From Domibacillus sp. DTU_2020_1001157_1_SI_ALB_TIR_016 (lineage in GTDB: Bacteria; Bacillota; Bacilli; Bacillales; Domibacillaceae), in assembly GCF_032341995.1 (NCBI RefSeq), contig NZ_CP135439.1, positions 1,302,001 through 1,366,000 of the forward strand: DNA of 64,000 bases, written 5' to 3'. Of this stretch, positions 9,393 through 16,812 are shown piece by piece. A program made the translations under genes and the position numbers. The notes under the pieces are model-generated. The model was not told the origin of the DNA and searched no databases. It was given only the letters and a program-made list of their open reading frames with translations. Within the stretch, counting starts at the first letter, position 1. Each line of letters begins with the position of its first letter.

Positions 9393-9567
9393 AATGGGCA
9401 GCTGGATAGCCGTGATGCAAAACCGTCATAATGGTAAACCAGCCGATTACACCAGCTGTACCCAGACTAAAAACGATGCCGAGCAGATTTTTGTTTTTCA
9501 CAGCGCTGATGGTACTGAAAACGGCAAGAAGGGCAATAAGAGCAAAAATAATCGTTAACCCGTTCAT
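9391..9567 (-). CDS. yqgW: DUF2759 small membrane protein YqgW
   Basis: A 58-residue protein with two predicted membrane helices (NGLTIIFALIALLAVFST and GIVFSLGTAGVIGWFTIM). It matches the DUF2759 family and sits where B. subtilis has yqgW, before yqgX. The ATG at 9567 is chosen because it follows AAGGAGG by 8 bases; a longer reading from 9648 would begin without a binding site. Function is unknown. Confidence 0.8.
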   Translation of the reverse strand: MNGLTIIFALIALLAVFSTISAVKNKNLLGIVFSLGTAGVIGWFTIMTVLHHGYPAAH

Positions 9568-9736
9568 TTTTCCAGGCCTCCTTATATAAAAAGCCATAAA
9601 AACCCATGTAAGCGTAAAACACACCCCTATTGTATAAGGTTTTTCCATATTTGTCGAGATGAAAGCGGATAATTCTTTTAACAGCTGCGGTTTCCTGTTA
9701 CGATATCAATTGAATAAAGAAAAAGGTGGAGATTAT

Positions 9737-10366
9737 ATGGATTGGACGCAATTGCCGCTTGGTCCTCTGCAAACAAATTGCTACATACTTTCTCATGAGT
9801 CAAAATGTATTGTTTTTGACCCGGGTTCAGAAGGAGATCAGCTTGTAAACTGGCTGAAGGCAAACAAGCTTGACCCGCTCGCTGTTTTGCTGACTCATGC
9901 TCATTTTGATCATATTGGGGCTGTTCGCCCGCTGAAAGAAGCTTTTAACATGCCAATTTATCTGCATGAAAAAGAAGCAGAGTGGCTTGAAAATGCCGAT
10001 CTGAACGGATCAAGCCGCTTTGGCATGGGAAGCATTACGGCACCGCCGGCTGATGTTTTGATCCGTAATGATGAAGATTTAACGATTGATCTGTTTACAT
10101 TTAAACTGCTGCATACACCGGGCCATTCACCGGGCAGCGTATCTTATTATTTCGAAGAAGGCGGCGCCTTGTTTGCCGGTGACACTCTTTTTATGGGCAG
10201 CATCGGGCGTACAGACCTTGCTGGCGGCGATCACCAGACACTTCTTACGAGCATTCATGAAAAAATTATGTCACTGCCTGAGGAAACCATTGTGCTCCCG
10301 GGACATGGCCCGGCAACATCCGTGATCACGGAAATGGACAGCAATCCTTTTTTAAATGGTTTTTAA
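9737..10366 (+). CDS. yqgX: metallo-beta-lactamase fold hydrolase YqgX
   Basis: A 209-residue glyoxalase II-like hydrolase. Metal ligands are seen in THAHFDHIG (HxHxDH motif), HTPGHSPGS, FAGDTLF and the C-terminal LPGHGP. Family members hydrolyse thioesters such as S-lactoylglutathione or bacillithiol conjugates; the actual substrate cannot be read from sequence. ATG 9737 is chosen because it follows AAAGGTGGAG. It is divergent from yqgW and followed by a terminator shared with mgsR. Confidence 0.9.
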   Translation: MDWTQLPLGPLQTNCYILSHESKCIVFDPGSEGDQLVNWLKANKLDPLAVLLTHAHFDHIGAVRPLKEAFNMPIYLHEKEAEWLENADLNGSSRFGMGSITAPPADVLIRNDEDLTIDLFTFKLLHTPGHSPGSVSYYFEEGGALFAGDTLFMGSIGRTDLAGGDHQTLLTSIHEKIMSLPEETIVLPGHGPATSVITEMDSNPFLNGF

Positions 10367-10368
10367 AA

Positions 10369-10406
10369 AAAACAGAGAACGCCATTACGGTGTTCTCTGT
10401 TTTTTT
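10369..10406. terminator. bidirectional terminator between yqgX and mgsR
   Basis: AACAGAGAAC and GTTCTCTGTT pair with additional CC/GG near the loop, flanked by A and T runs, between two convergent genes. Confidence 0.88.
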
Positions 10407-10786
10407 TATCCGGTATATTTCATAGCCTGCTTTTTTTTCGTCAGGCTTCTTAGCTTTTCAAGATTATATCCAACCACAAGCGATTCTCCGTCCGTTAAAA
10501 TCGGGCGCCGCAGCAATTTAGGCTCTTCAATAATTAAATCGACAACGGCTGAAAGAGGCATCTCATCGACGCTTACATTTAACGATTTAAACGTTCTGCT
10601 TCGGGTGGCAAGCAGTTCATCAAGACCTTCTGAAGTCATGGAAAGAAGATTTAGCAGCTCCTGGCGTGTAGGAGTTTCACGGAAAAGGTGGCGTTCCTGA
10701 ACATCAACTGAATGGGCAGACAGCCATTTTTTTGTTTTTCGGCATGATGTACAGCTTGGATACGTATAAAAGGTAACAGCAGACAT
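10406..10786 (-). CDS. mgsR: Spx/ArsC-family stress regulator MgsR
   Basis: A 126-residue protein of the Spx/MgsR family with a redox-active Cys12-x-x-Cys15 near the N-terminus (YPSCTSCRK) and the conserved LLRRPIL segment. In B. subtilis MgsR (YqgZ) binds RNA polymerase alpha subunit to control part of the sigma-B stress response; the same position next to yqgX/yqgY supports orthology rather than Spx itself. ATG 10786 follows AAGGAGGAG. A palindrome lies 44-60 bases upstream of the start (10830-10846) and may be an operator. Confidence 0.88.
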   Translation of the reverse strand: MSAVTFYTYPSCTSCRKTKKWLSAHSVDVQERHLFRETPTRQELLNLLSMTSEGLDELLATRSRTFKSLNVSVDEMPLSAVVDLIIEEPKLLRRPILTDGESLVVGYNLEKLRSLTKKKQAMKYTG

Positions 10787-10829
10787 AAATACTCCTCCTT
10801 TTTTATTCTTAAATATACTATACAATACT

Positions 10830-10846
10830 TGTACAATAGTTGTACA
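10830..10846. promoter_or_regulatory. palindromic operator-like site upstream of mgsR
   Basis: TGTACAA-TAG-TTGTACA is a perfect 7-bp inverted repeat with a 3-base spacer, and a further TATACAATAC half-site-like sequence lies on the mgsR side. Its location in the divergent mgsR / HTH-regulator gap suggests a repressor or activator site. The cognate protein is not known. Confidence 0.45.
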
Positions 10847-10960
10847 GTGATTACCCTTTCAATTGTGTCCAATTTCGTAACACGCTTATAAGTATGACTT
10901 TTATCATTTTTCACCATAAAATTGTTGCTTATAATAATTAAAAAATGACGAGGTGATAAA

Positions 10961-11653
10961 ATGAATTCTGTTTTAAAAGTAACAGGCGCACTTGCTGATG
11001 CCACACGTTATTCCATTTATGAATATATTTTAAAAGAACATAGAGACCTGACAGTACAGGATATAGCCGCTCAATTTGGCATTCATCCGAACGTGGCACG
11101 CCTTCACTTAACAAAGCTTGAAGATGTCAATTTAATTAGTTCCTGTCTGCAGAAAACAGGAAAAGGCGGCCGGCCGGGCAAGTTATATAAGCCGGCGGAA
11201 CGAGCTGTGCAACTGGCTTTCCCCCATCGCGATTACCAGCTTTTGTCGGATATTTTGCTTGAGGCTCTGGAACTGTTTGGAGAAGACGGAGTGAAAATGG
11301 CGGAAGCGGCCGCTCAAAAAGCCGGCCGGCGTTCTGTAGAAGCAGAAATGAAAGGGACTGTTTCCTCCCTTCCAAATAAAGAACGTCTTCAATTGCTTAA
11401 AACGTTGACTGCAAGAATTGGTTATACAGCGCATACGGAAGAAACAGAAAAGGGGCTCGTCGTTCAATTTGCTATTTATAACTGTCCATTCAAAGAATTG
11501 CTTCAGGAAAAAGCTGCAGCAACATGCCGGATTCATAAAGCGTTTTTACAAGGAATTATGGACACCTTATTTGGGCCTGCTGTTTTAAGCCAGCATTCTA
11601 CGATGCTTAATGGATGCAAGGAATGTATCTATCAGTCGGTTGCAGTAAACTGA
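10961..11653 (+). CDS. winged-helix regulator with C-terminal cysteine cluster
   Basis: A 230-residue transcription factor. Residues 1-75 form an ArsR/DeoR-type winged helix (ATRYSIYEYIL, DIAAQFGIHPNVARLHLTKL). The C-terminal part has cysteines spaced C-x13-C-x29-C-x2-C (NCPFKEL, TCRIHK, GCKEC), like the cluster in SufR-type and related regulators that hold an iron-sulfur cluster or metal. Sensing of Fe-S status is an inference. The start follows GACGAGGTG. It is divergent from mgsR and upstream of yqgY. A specific gene name was not recognised. Confidence 0.75.
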   Translation: MNSVLKVTGALADATRYSIYEYILKEHRDLTVQDIAAQFGIHPNVARLHLTKLEDVNLISSCLQKTGKGGRPGKLYKPAERAVQLAFPHRDYQLLSDILLEALELFGEDGVKMAEAAAQKAGRRSVEAEMKGTVSSLPNKERLQLLKTLTARIGYTAHTEETEKGLVVQFAIYNCPFKELLQEKAAATCRIHKAFLQGIMDTLFGPAVLSQHSTMLNGCKECIYQSVAVN

Positions 11654-11740
11654 ATAAAAGAAACGCTTACATTTTTGTCTCTTATCCTTTATAATAGTGG
11701 TATTAATGGACCAAGCTTTGAAAAAAGGGAGGGATACATA

Positions 11741-11986
11741 ATGGATCGGATGTTTCGCGTTATGGCATTTTGGACCGGTATTTTTTCTTTAATGTTTTAC
11801 TTGGGCCATATGAATATTACGGCTTTAATTTTTCTTGGCCAAACGGGATTTTTCTTATTACTCGGCTATTTACGTCTTTCTGAACGAATGTATATTTATG
11901 TGTTTGGTGCTTATTTAACCGTTTTTTTTGCCGCCTTTACTTATTGGTCAACCTTTATGATGACGCCGGGAAGCGGAGGGCATTAA
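11741..11986 (+). CDS. yqgY: DUF2626 small membrane protein YqgY
   Basis: An 81-residue protein with three hydrophobic segments (FRVMAFWTGIFSLMFYLG, ALIFLGQTGFFLLLGY, YVFGAYLTVFFAAFTY). It matches the DUF2626 family found beside mgsR in Bacillus. ATG 11741 follows AAGGGAGGG. A promoter-like TTACAT-N17-TATAAT lies about 45 bases upstream. Function unknown. Confidence 0.82.
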   Translation: MDRMFRVMAFWTGIFSLMFYLGHMNITALIFLGQTGFFLLLGYLRLSERMYIYVFGAYLTVFFAAFTYWSTFMMTPGSGGH

Positions 11987-11993
11987 AACAAGC

Positions 11994-12027
11994 AAAGCCT
12001 TTAAAGTGGAAAGCTTTAAAGGCTTTT
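11994..12027 (+). terminator. terminator after yqgY
   Basis: AAAGCCTTTAAAG pairs with CTTTAAAGGCTTT around a 7-base loop, followed by TT. It separates yqgY from the comG operon. Confidence 0.8.
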
Positions 12028-12110
12028 TGTTAAAGTTTTGTAAATATTTTGAAAAAACCACGTCTAACCTGGCATATTGTTGTATGCTCAAAGGGAGAGA
12101 GGGTGATAAT

Positions 12111-13190
12111 TTGCAGGTTGAGCAAAAAATGGAGCAAATCTTAAAAGAAGCTGTTCAAATGCAGGCCACCGACCTTCATTTAATGCCAAAACAAAACGGT
12201 TATTTGCTTAAAATTCGTGTCGGCGGCCAGCTGATAAAAAGTAAAACCTTTTCCATACGGGAGGGCGAGCGGCTGATTGCTTATTTGAAATTTACGGCTT
12301 CGATGGATATCGGTGAAAAACGAAAGCCTCAAAGCGGCTCCTTTCACCAGACGGTTGATCAGTTTCCCCTATCGCTGCGTGTTTCCACGCTTCCCGCTGT
12401 ACCCCACAAAGAAAGCCTCGTGATCCGCCTTTTGCCACAGGAACATGTGCCATCTCTTTCCCAATTAACGCTGTTTCCCTACACAGCCGTCAAGTTAACC
12501 TCGTTATTAAACCATTCAAACGGCCTCGTTCTGCTTAGCGGCCCAACCGGGAGCGGAAAATCCACTACACTTTACTCTATGATTCAGCATTGTGCCTCCC
12601 ATTTAAATAAACATGTCATTACACTCGAGGATCCTGTTGAAAAACAGCAGGATGCTTTCGTACAAATTCAAGTAAATGAAAAAGCCGGCATTACGTATGC
12701 CACGGGCTTAAAAGCCATTTTACGCCACGATCCTGACGTGATTATGGTCGGTGAAATACGTGATGAAGAAACTGCACGAGCTGCTGTGAAAAGTGCACTT
12801 ACGGGACACTTGGTTCTTTCGACCATTCACGCTCGCGACGCTGCGGGCGTTATCGGCAGGTTAAAAGAGCTTGGTATTACTCAGCATGAAATGATACAGA
12901 CACTGATCGGCATTACCGCACAGCGGCTTGTCCGTATCTGCTGTCCGGACTGTGGTGCTGCCTGCAGGGAAGAGTGTAAGCAAAAAACAAAGCAGGCGAT
13001 CGTTTGCGAATTACTATTGGGAAAAGCGCTGTTTTCTATACTGGGGAACAAATCATCACATCAGCCGGTATCTGTTTATCAAAAGCTGCAGGATGAGCTG
13101 CGAAAGGGGATAGCATATGGATTTATCACACGCGAGGAATGGACTCGCTGGTGTTTTAGCGAAACGGACTTCAGCGAAAAACGGAGCTGA
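12111..13190 (+). CDS. comGA: competence traffic ATPase ComGA
   Basis: A 359-residue PulE/VirB11-type secretion ATPase that powers assembly of the competence pseudopilus for DNA uptake. Motifs: Walker A GPTGSGKSTTLYS, Asp box LEDPVE, Walker B VIMVGEIRDEETA, His box TGHLVLSTIHARD. A cysteine set (ICCPDCGAACREEC) follows, shorter than the tetracysteine region of PilB-type ATPases. The TTG at 12111 is chosen because GGGAGAGAGGG precedes it; an upstream in-frame ATG at 12084 lacks a site and would be longer than the B. subtilis protein. No clear ComK box (AAAA-N5-TTTT pairs) was found upstream. First gene of the comG operon; overlaps comGB by 74 bases. Confidence 0.93.
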   Translation: MQVEQKMEQILKEAVQMQATDLHLMPKQNGYLLKIRVGGQLIKSKTFSIREGERLIAYLKFTASMDIGEKRKPQSGSFHQTVDQFPLSLRVSTLPAVPHKESLVIRLLPQEHVPSLSQLTLFPYTAVKLTSLLNHSNGLVLLSGPTGSGKSTTLYSMIQHCASHLNKHVITLEDPVEKQQDAFVQIQVNEKAGITYATGLKAILRHDPDVIMVGEIRDEETARAAVKSALTGHLVLSTIHARDAAGVIGRLKELGITQHEMIQTLIGITAQRLVRICCPDCGAACREECKQKTKQAIVCELLLGKALFSILGNKSSHQPVSVYQKLQDELRKGIAYGFITREEWTRWCFSETDFSEKRS

Positions 13191-14184
13191 TTTTATTACA
13201 AGGCTCGGGGAAATGATGATAAAAGGTTTTTCCATTGGGGAAGCGGTAGAATTTCTGTTGATGAACATACCGGATATAAATAAAAGGCAAACAAACTTGA
13301 TTCAAAAGCAGCTGCGGGAGGGCGTTCCGCTTCACGAAATTCTACCGGTGCTTCATGTTCCTTCCCTTATCTGCCTGCAGATTTTCTTTGCTGAACAGCA
13401 CGGAAAGGTTCAGGAAACGCTCGTGCATGCAGGAACGCAGTGGAGCAAGGCCGAACAGGCGAAAGAAAAGCTTGTACGGCTTCTGCAATATCCGATCTTC
13501 CTGCTGGCTTTGCTTATCGTATTGCTCGCCGTCTTAAATACTTTCGTTCTTCCTCAGTTTCGGGATCTTCACGCTTCAATGGGATATGAACCAAAAGGGA
13601 TGATCCTGCTCCTGCTTTTTTTTCTTCAATGGGCACCCCCGGCCGTCTTAATTACAGCCCCTGTTCTGACGGGTCTGCTTCTTCTTTTGTACACCCGCTA
13701 TAAACTTCTTTCTCCGCAAAAAAGAGCGGATATGATCATAAAAATTCCGTATATGAAAACCCTATTTCAGCTTTATTTTACCCGTCTTTTTGCCAGGGAA
13801 TCTGCTCAACTGTTAAACAGTGGATTTTCGGTGAACGAGCTTCTCCATGTATTTGAAGAACAAACGATTTATCCCATGCTTCGTGAAGCTTCAAAAAAAA
13901 TAAACAGCCAGCTTATGTCGGGTACTTCTTTGAAAGAAGCCATTGCGAATATCACTTGGTTTGACCGAAAGCTGCCTGCTTTGATCAGCCATGGAGGGGC
14001 AAATGGCAGAATGGGAGAAGAGCTGCTTCTTTACGCATCATTCTGTGATCAGCTGATTGAAAACAAAATAAAAAAAGCAACAAGTATTATTCAGCCGGCC
14101 GTTTTTTTAATGATTGGCACGGTTGTCATGGCTGTTTATCTGTCGGTGATGCTGCCGATGTTTGAGATGATTGGCTCGGTTTAA
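13117..14184 (+). CDS. comGB: competence pseudopilus membrane platform ComGB
   Basis: A 355-residue polytopic protein of the GspF/PilC family, the inner membrane platform for pseudopilin polymerisation. Two GspF domains are seen, with membrane segments near LLQYPIFLLALLIVLLAVLN, LLFFLQWAPPAVLITAPVL and the C-terminal PAVFLMIGTVVMAVYLSVML. The start ATG follows AAAGGGG and lies inside the end of comGA, showing translational coupling. Confidence 0.93.
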   Translation: MDLSHARNGLAGVLAKRTSAKNGADFITRLGEMMIKGFSIGEAVEFLLMNIPDINKRQTNLIQKQLREGVPLHEILPVLHVPSLICLQIFFAEQHGKVQETLVHAGTQWSKAEQAKEKLVRLLQYPIFLLALLIVLLAVLNTFVLPQFRDLHASMGYEPKGMILLLLFFLQWAPPAVLITAPVLTGLLLLLYTRYKLLSPQKRADMIIKIPYMKTLFQLYFTRLFARESAQLLNSGFSVNELLHVFEEQTIYPMLREASKKINSQLMSGTSLKEAIANITWFDRKLPALISHGGANGRMGEELLLYASFCDQLIENKIKKATSIIQPAVFLMIGTVVMAVYLSVMLPMFEMIGSV

Positions 14185-14201
14185 AAAAGGAGGAAAAAAG
14201 A

Positions 14202-14522
14202 ATGAAGCGATTCTGGAAGAATGAACGAGCATTTACACTGATAGAAATGATGATCGTCTTATTGGTGATTACCGTTTTGCTTTTCATTGCCATTCCAAAC
14301 GTGGCAAAGCAAAGTAAAAATATCAATGCAAAAGGCTGTGACGCGTTTGTTCATATGGTGCAGGGGCAGGTACAGGCGTACCGGATTGATAATGGATCAC
14401 TGCCTTCCTCTGTCAGTACACTCGTTACAGATGGATACTTAAGAGATGATGAAACGACCTGCCCGGGTGGAGGGGCTGTTACGATCGATGCGGAAGGAAT
14501 TGTGTCAGCCGGTGAGTCATAA
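14202..14522 (+). CDS. comGC: major competence pseudopilin ComGC
   Basis: A 106-residue type IV pilin-like protein, main subunit of the DNA-uptake pseudopilus. The class III prepilin leader is MKRFWKNERA followed by FTLIEMMIVLLVITVLLF; the residue before Phe is Ala rather than the usual Gly, which is tolerated but uncommon. Two Cys (GCDAFV and TTCPGG) could form the disulfide known in ComGC. The start follows AAAAAGGAGG. Confidence 0.93.
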   Translation: MKRFWKNERAFTLIEMMIVLLVITVLLFIAIPNVAKQSKNINAKGCDAFVHMVQGQVQAYRIDNGSLPSSVSTLVTDGYLRDDETTCPGGGAVTIDAEGIVSAGES

Positions 14523-14955
14523 AGAAGAAGGCTTTACACTTTTGGAAATGATGATTGTACTGACGGTTTTTACTGTCTGCTTCGGAGCAGCCCTTATTCC
14601 GCTTCGGACGATTGCGGAAGACGTGCGCAACCGTCAGTTTTTTCACCAGGTAGAAAGGGATCTGTTTGCAGCCCAGGCATATGCCGTTTCGAAAAACGCA
14701 AATATTGTTGTAGACTTTTTTGAAAATAAAGACCGGTATTATCACATCTACACATTTGAAATACCGAGAAAAACGATTATCAAGCGTGAGATCCCCGAGC
14801 GTTTCATATTTGATGAGAGGGGGTTAGATACGATTACTTTTTTAAAAACGGGTACGATCAGCCGGTTCGGCACGTTTTATTTTACAACAAATGAAAAAAC
14901 CACCAAGCTGATTTTTTTAATTGGAAGGGGACGTTTTTATTTTTCGGAGGAATGA
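14512..14955 (+). CDS. comGD: minor competence pseudopilin ComGD
   Basis: About 147 residues with a prepilin signature VSHKEEG then FTLLEMMIVLTVFTVCFG. It is a minor pseudopilin needed for assembly. The GTG at 14512 gives a short charged leader and overlaps the end of comGC; AAGGA lies about 13 bases before it, a little distant, so the start is not certain. Confidence 0.87.
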   Translation: MSHKEEGFTLLEMMIVLTVFTVCFGAALIPLRTIAEDVRNRQFFHQVERDLFAAQAYAVSKNANIVVDFFENKDRYYHIYTFEIPRKTIIKREIPERFIFDERGLDTITFLKTGTISRFGTFYFTTNEKTTKLIFLIGRGRFYFSEE

Positions 14956-15253
14956 AAGAGGGATGATATTAGCGGAAAGTCTGCTGGCTTTAACCGCTCT
15001 TTTTATAGCGGCAGGTGTTTTGCTGCCTTTTAGTTTAAAACTAGTGGAGGGCACCTCCTGGCGCTGGGAGCAGCAGGAAGGAATGAGAAAGCTATATGAA
15101 GAAGCCGAATCCCGGATTTTTTCGGATGCTTCCTTTTCTTATGAATTGGATGGGCCAGCCGCCAGGGGAAAATTGGTTTGGGAAGAAGACGGAGGAAGGG
15201 CGAAAGCGTGTGTATTCATTCAAGGGAAAAAGAGATGTGTGGAAGAGCAGTAA
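14921..15253 (+). CDS. comGE: minor competence pseudopilin ComGE
   Basis: A 96-110 residue pseudopilin: leader RRNERG, then MILAESLLALTALFIAAGVL, with Glu5 of the mature N-terminus present. The start is uncertain. TTG 14921 has no binding site. The strong GGAAGGGG at 14923-14930 is 8 bases before an ATT at 14939, which would give an 8-residue leader (IFRRNERG). ATG 14963 would remove the leader altogether. Two Cys near the C-terminus (ACVFIQ, RCVEE). Overlaps comGD and comGF. Confidence 0.82.
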   Translation: MEGDVFIFRRNERGMILAESLLALTALFIAAGVLLPFSLKLVEGTSWRWEQQEGMRKLYEEAESRIFSDASFSYELDGPAARGKLVWEEDGGRAKACVFIQGKKRCVEEQ

Positions 15254-15677
15254 CGGCTTTACACTCATTGAATCTCTTATTGCATTAATGGTTTTTTGTG
15301 CGTGTGCTGCTTCGGTTCCACTGCTTTATGATGGCGCTTATCGGGCTGTGGAAGCTGGAAAAGCCGAGAAAAACACGGAATGGGAGCTTTTTATCATTCA
15401 GCTGCGCAATGAAATGCAGGGATCTTCGAATTGGCATGTGTCTGGGACAAGACTCGCGTACCAAGCAGCAGCTTCTGGTGACATGCTAGTCACGGTTAGT
15501 CAATATCGTGACAAAATTAGAAGGCAGATCAACGGGCAAGGACATGAAGTGATGCTGCAAGATGTAAAAACGGCTTCGTTTTCAGAAAAAGGAGGGAAAA
15601 TGTACATACATGTTACATTTTCAAATGGTGAACAGGAAGGAGCGGTCATGTATCCTTTCTATAAGAAAGCACATTAA
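15210..15677 (+). CDS. comGF: minor competence pseudopilin ComGF
   Basis: About 155 residues. Leader with basic residues, then NGFTLIESLIALMVFCACAAS, and the conserved C-terminal half including RRQINGQGHEVML. Minor pseudopilin of the competence apparatus. The GTG at 15210 follows GGAGGAAGG by about 10 bases; GTG 15237 is a second possibility. It overlaps comGE. Confidence 0.87.
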   Translation: MYSFKGKRDVWKSSNGFTLIESLIALMVFCACAASVPLLYDGAYRAVEAGKAEKNTEWELFIIQLRNEMQGSSNWHVSGTRLAYQAAASGDMLVTVSQYRDKIRRQINGQGHEVMLQDVKTASFSEKGGKMYIHVTFSNGEQEGAVMYPFYKKAH

Positions 15678-16035
15678 GCGTCAGCAGGGAATGATTTTTC
15701 CGCATGTTTTGCTTATTTTAGTACTGATTATGGCAGCATCTGTGTCAGCTGCAGATGCTGCCGTCACCAAATGGAAAACAGCGGATCATTTAACAAACTA
15801 TTATGAGTTTCGTGTGGCTGAGCTGATGGCGCTGCGGCGTGTTTTAACCCAGTCAGAGCCTGCTTCTTTTAATATAGAAACAAATCTGGGCACAACAAAC
15901 GCTGCAGTAACGGAAACAGCTGAACAAAACTGGCAGATTCGAATCACAACAACTCATACTGATGGTTTTTTCCGTGCCACTTATGTATACGATCCCCGCT
16001 TGGAATCGTTTCTCAGCCGGGTTGAATACCATTAA
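15610..16035 (+). CDS. comGG: competence protein ComGG
   Basis: A pseudopilin-like protein of about 127-141 residues with QQGMIFPHVLLILVLIMAAS as leader end and membrane helix. It lacks Glu at mature position 5, as known for ComGG. The start is unclear: ATG 15610 has GGAGGG 13 bases upstream, while the strong AAGGAG at 15637-15642 is 9 bases before an ATC at 15652, which would give a leader of typical length. Last gene of the operon; it converges with yqhG with no spacing and no obvious hairpin between them. Confidence 0.8.
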   Translation: MLHFQMVNRKERSCILSIRKHIKRQQGMIFPHVLLILVLIMAASVSAADAAVTKWKTADHLTNYYEFRVAELMALRRVLTQSEPASFNIETNLGTTNAAVTETAEQNWQIRITTTHTDGFFRATYVYDPRLESFLSRVEYH

Positions 16036-16806
16036 TTATTTTGTCTGAGCCAGGTAGAAAAGCCCGCCATTCAAAACGGAAACACGGATCACTGGTTCAA
16101 AACGGCGCATAATGGCTGCTTTTTCCCGTTCATAATGCGTATTATCCTCTTTCTCCTGGTCAAAAAAAGACTGAAGAAGCTTAAGCTCTGCTTTTTGTTT
16201 TTTAAGAGCCGTTTGAGCCCAGCCATGCTCTTCTTCCATCAAGTCTCTCCATAATTTTTGCTTTAGCCGGTTCAAGCCGCTTGCAGGTGTAATAAGAGGC
16301 GAGAGCACATAATGGTAAGGACTGATCGAGTGGCTGAGAGACAGAGAGCCTGCTTGTTCCAAAAATTGATCCGAAAAAGCTCCGTTGATTAAATGAAGAG
16401 CAAGCGGCACGAGCTTTTCTTTTTTGCTGTTTGCTTCATAGGAAAGGTGAAAATGAACAAACAGCCAAGGATCAAGCTGAATGGTTCCCGATCCGTTTGT
16501 TGTTTCATACAATTTGACAAACGATGCTTTTTTTTGAGCATAGGAAAGAAGCTGATGAAAACGGGGGGACCCGAATGTAATATATTCTTCCTGGTGTTTG
16601 AGCGGCCGGCCAGGGTCTTTTGTAAAAAAGGTGACGCTCATCGGGTCGCCTGCCTGGCCGAGCCGGTCTTTGTAATGCCAGTAAAAAGGGCGGTTCATCA
16701 GGGAACGATCTGCTTCTTCGGTTAACTGAACCTTTAACGAGTGTTCAGATTCTTCAAGAATAGGACATTCACAGGCAGTAAAAAAGGAACGAAGAAAAGA
16801 CATCAA
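16036..16806 (-). CDS. yqhG: conserved protein YqhG
   Basis: A 256-residue cytoplasmic protein matching the YqhG family of Bacillus, always beside the yqhH helicase. No catalytic motif is recognised. It starts 6 bases after the yqhH stop, so the two are one operon. The start may be TTG 16806 or ATG 16803; GGAGTG lies just upstream of both. Function unknown. Confidence 0.85.
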   Translation of the reverse strand: MMSFLRSFFTACECPILEESEHSLKVQLTEEADRSLMNRPFYWHYKDRLGQAGDPMSVTFFTKDPGRPLKHQEEYITFGSPRFHQLLSYAQKKASFVKLYETTNGSGTIQLDPWLFVHFHLSYEANSKKEKLVPLALHLINGAFSDQFLEQAGSLSLSHSISPYHYVLSPLITPASGLNRLKQKLWRDLMEEEHGWAQTALKKQKAELKLLQSFFDQEKEDNTHYEREKAAIMRRFEPVIRVSVLNGGLFYLAQTK

Positions 16807-16812
16807 TGTTGT

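Noticed and set aside
12010..12110. ComK binding boxes upstream of comGA
   Set aside because: AT-rich runs occur but no pair of AAAA-N5-TTTT motifs at the known spacing was found.
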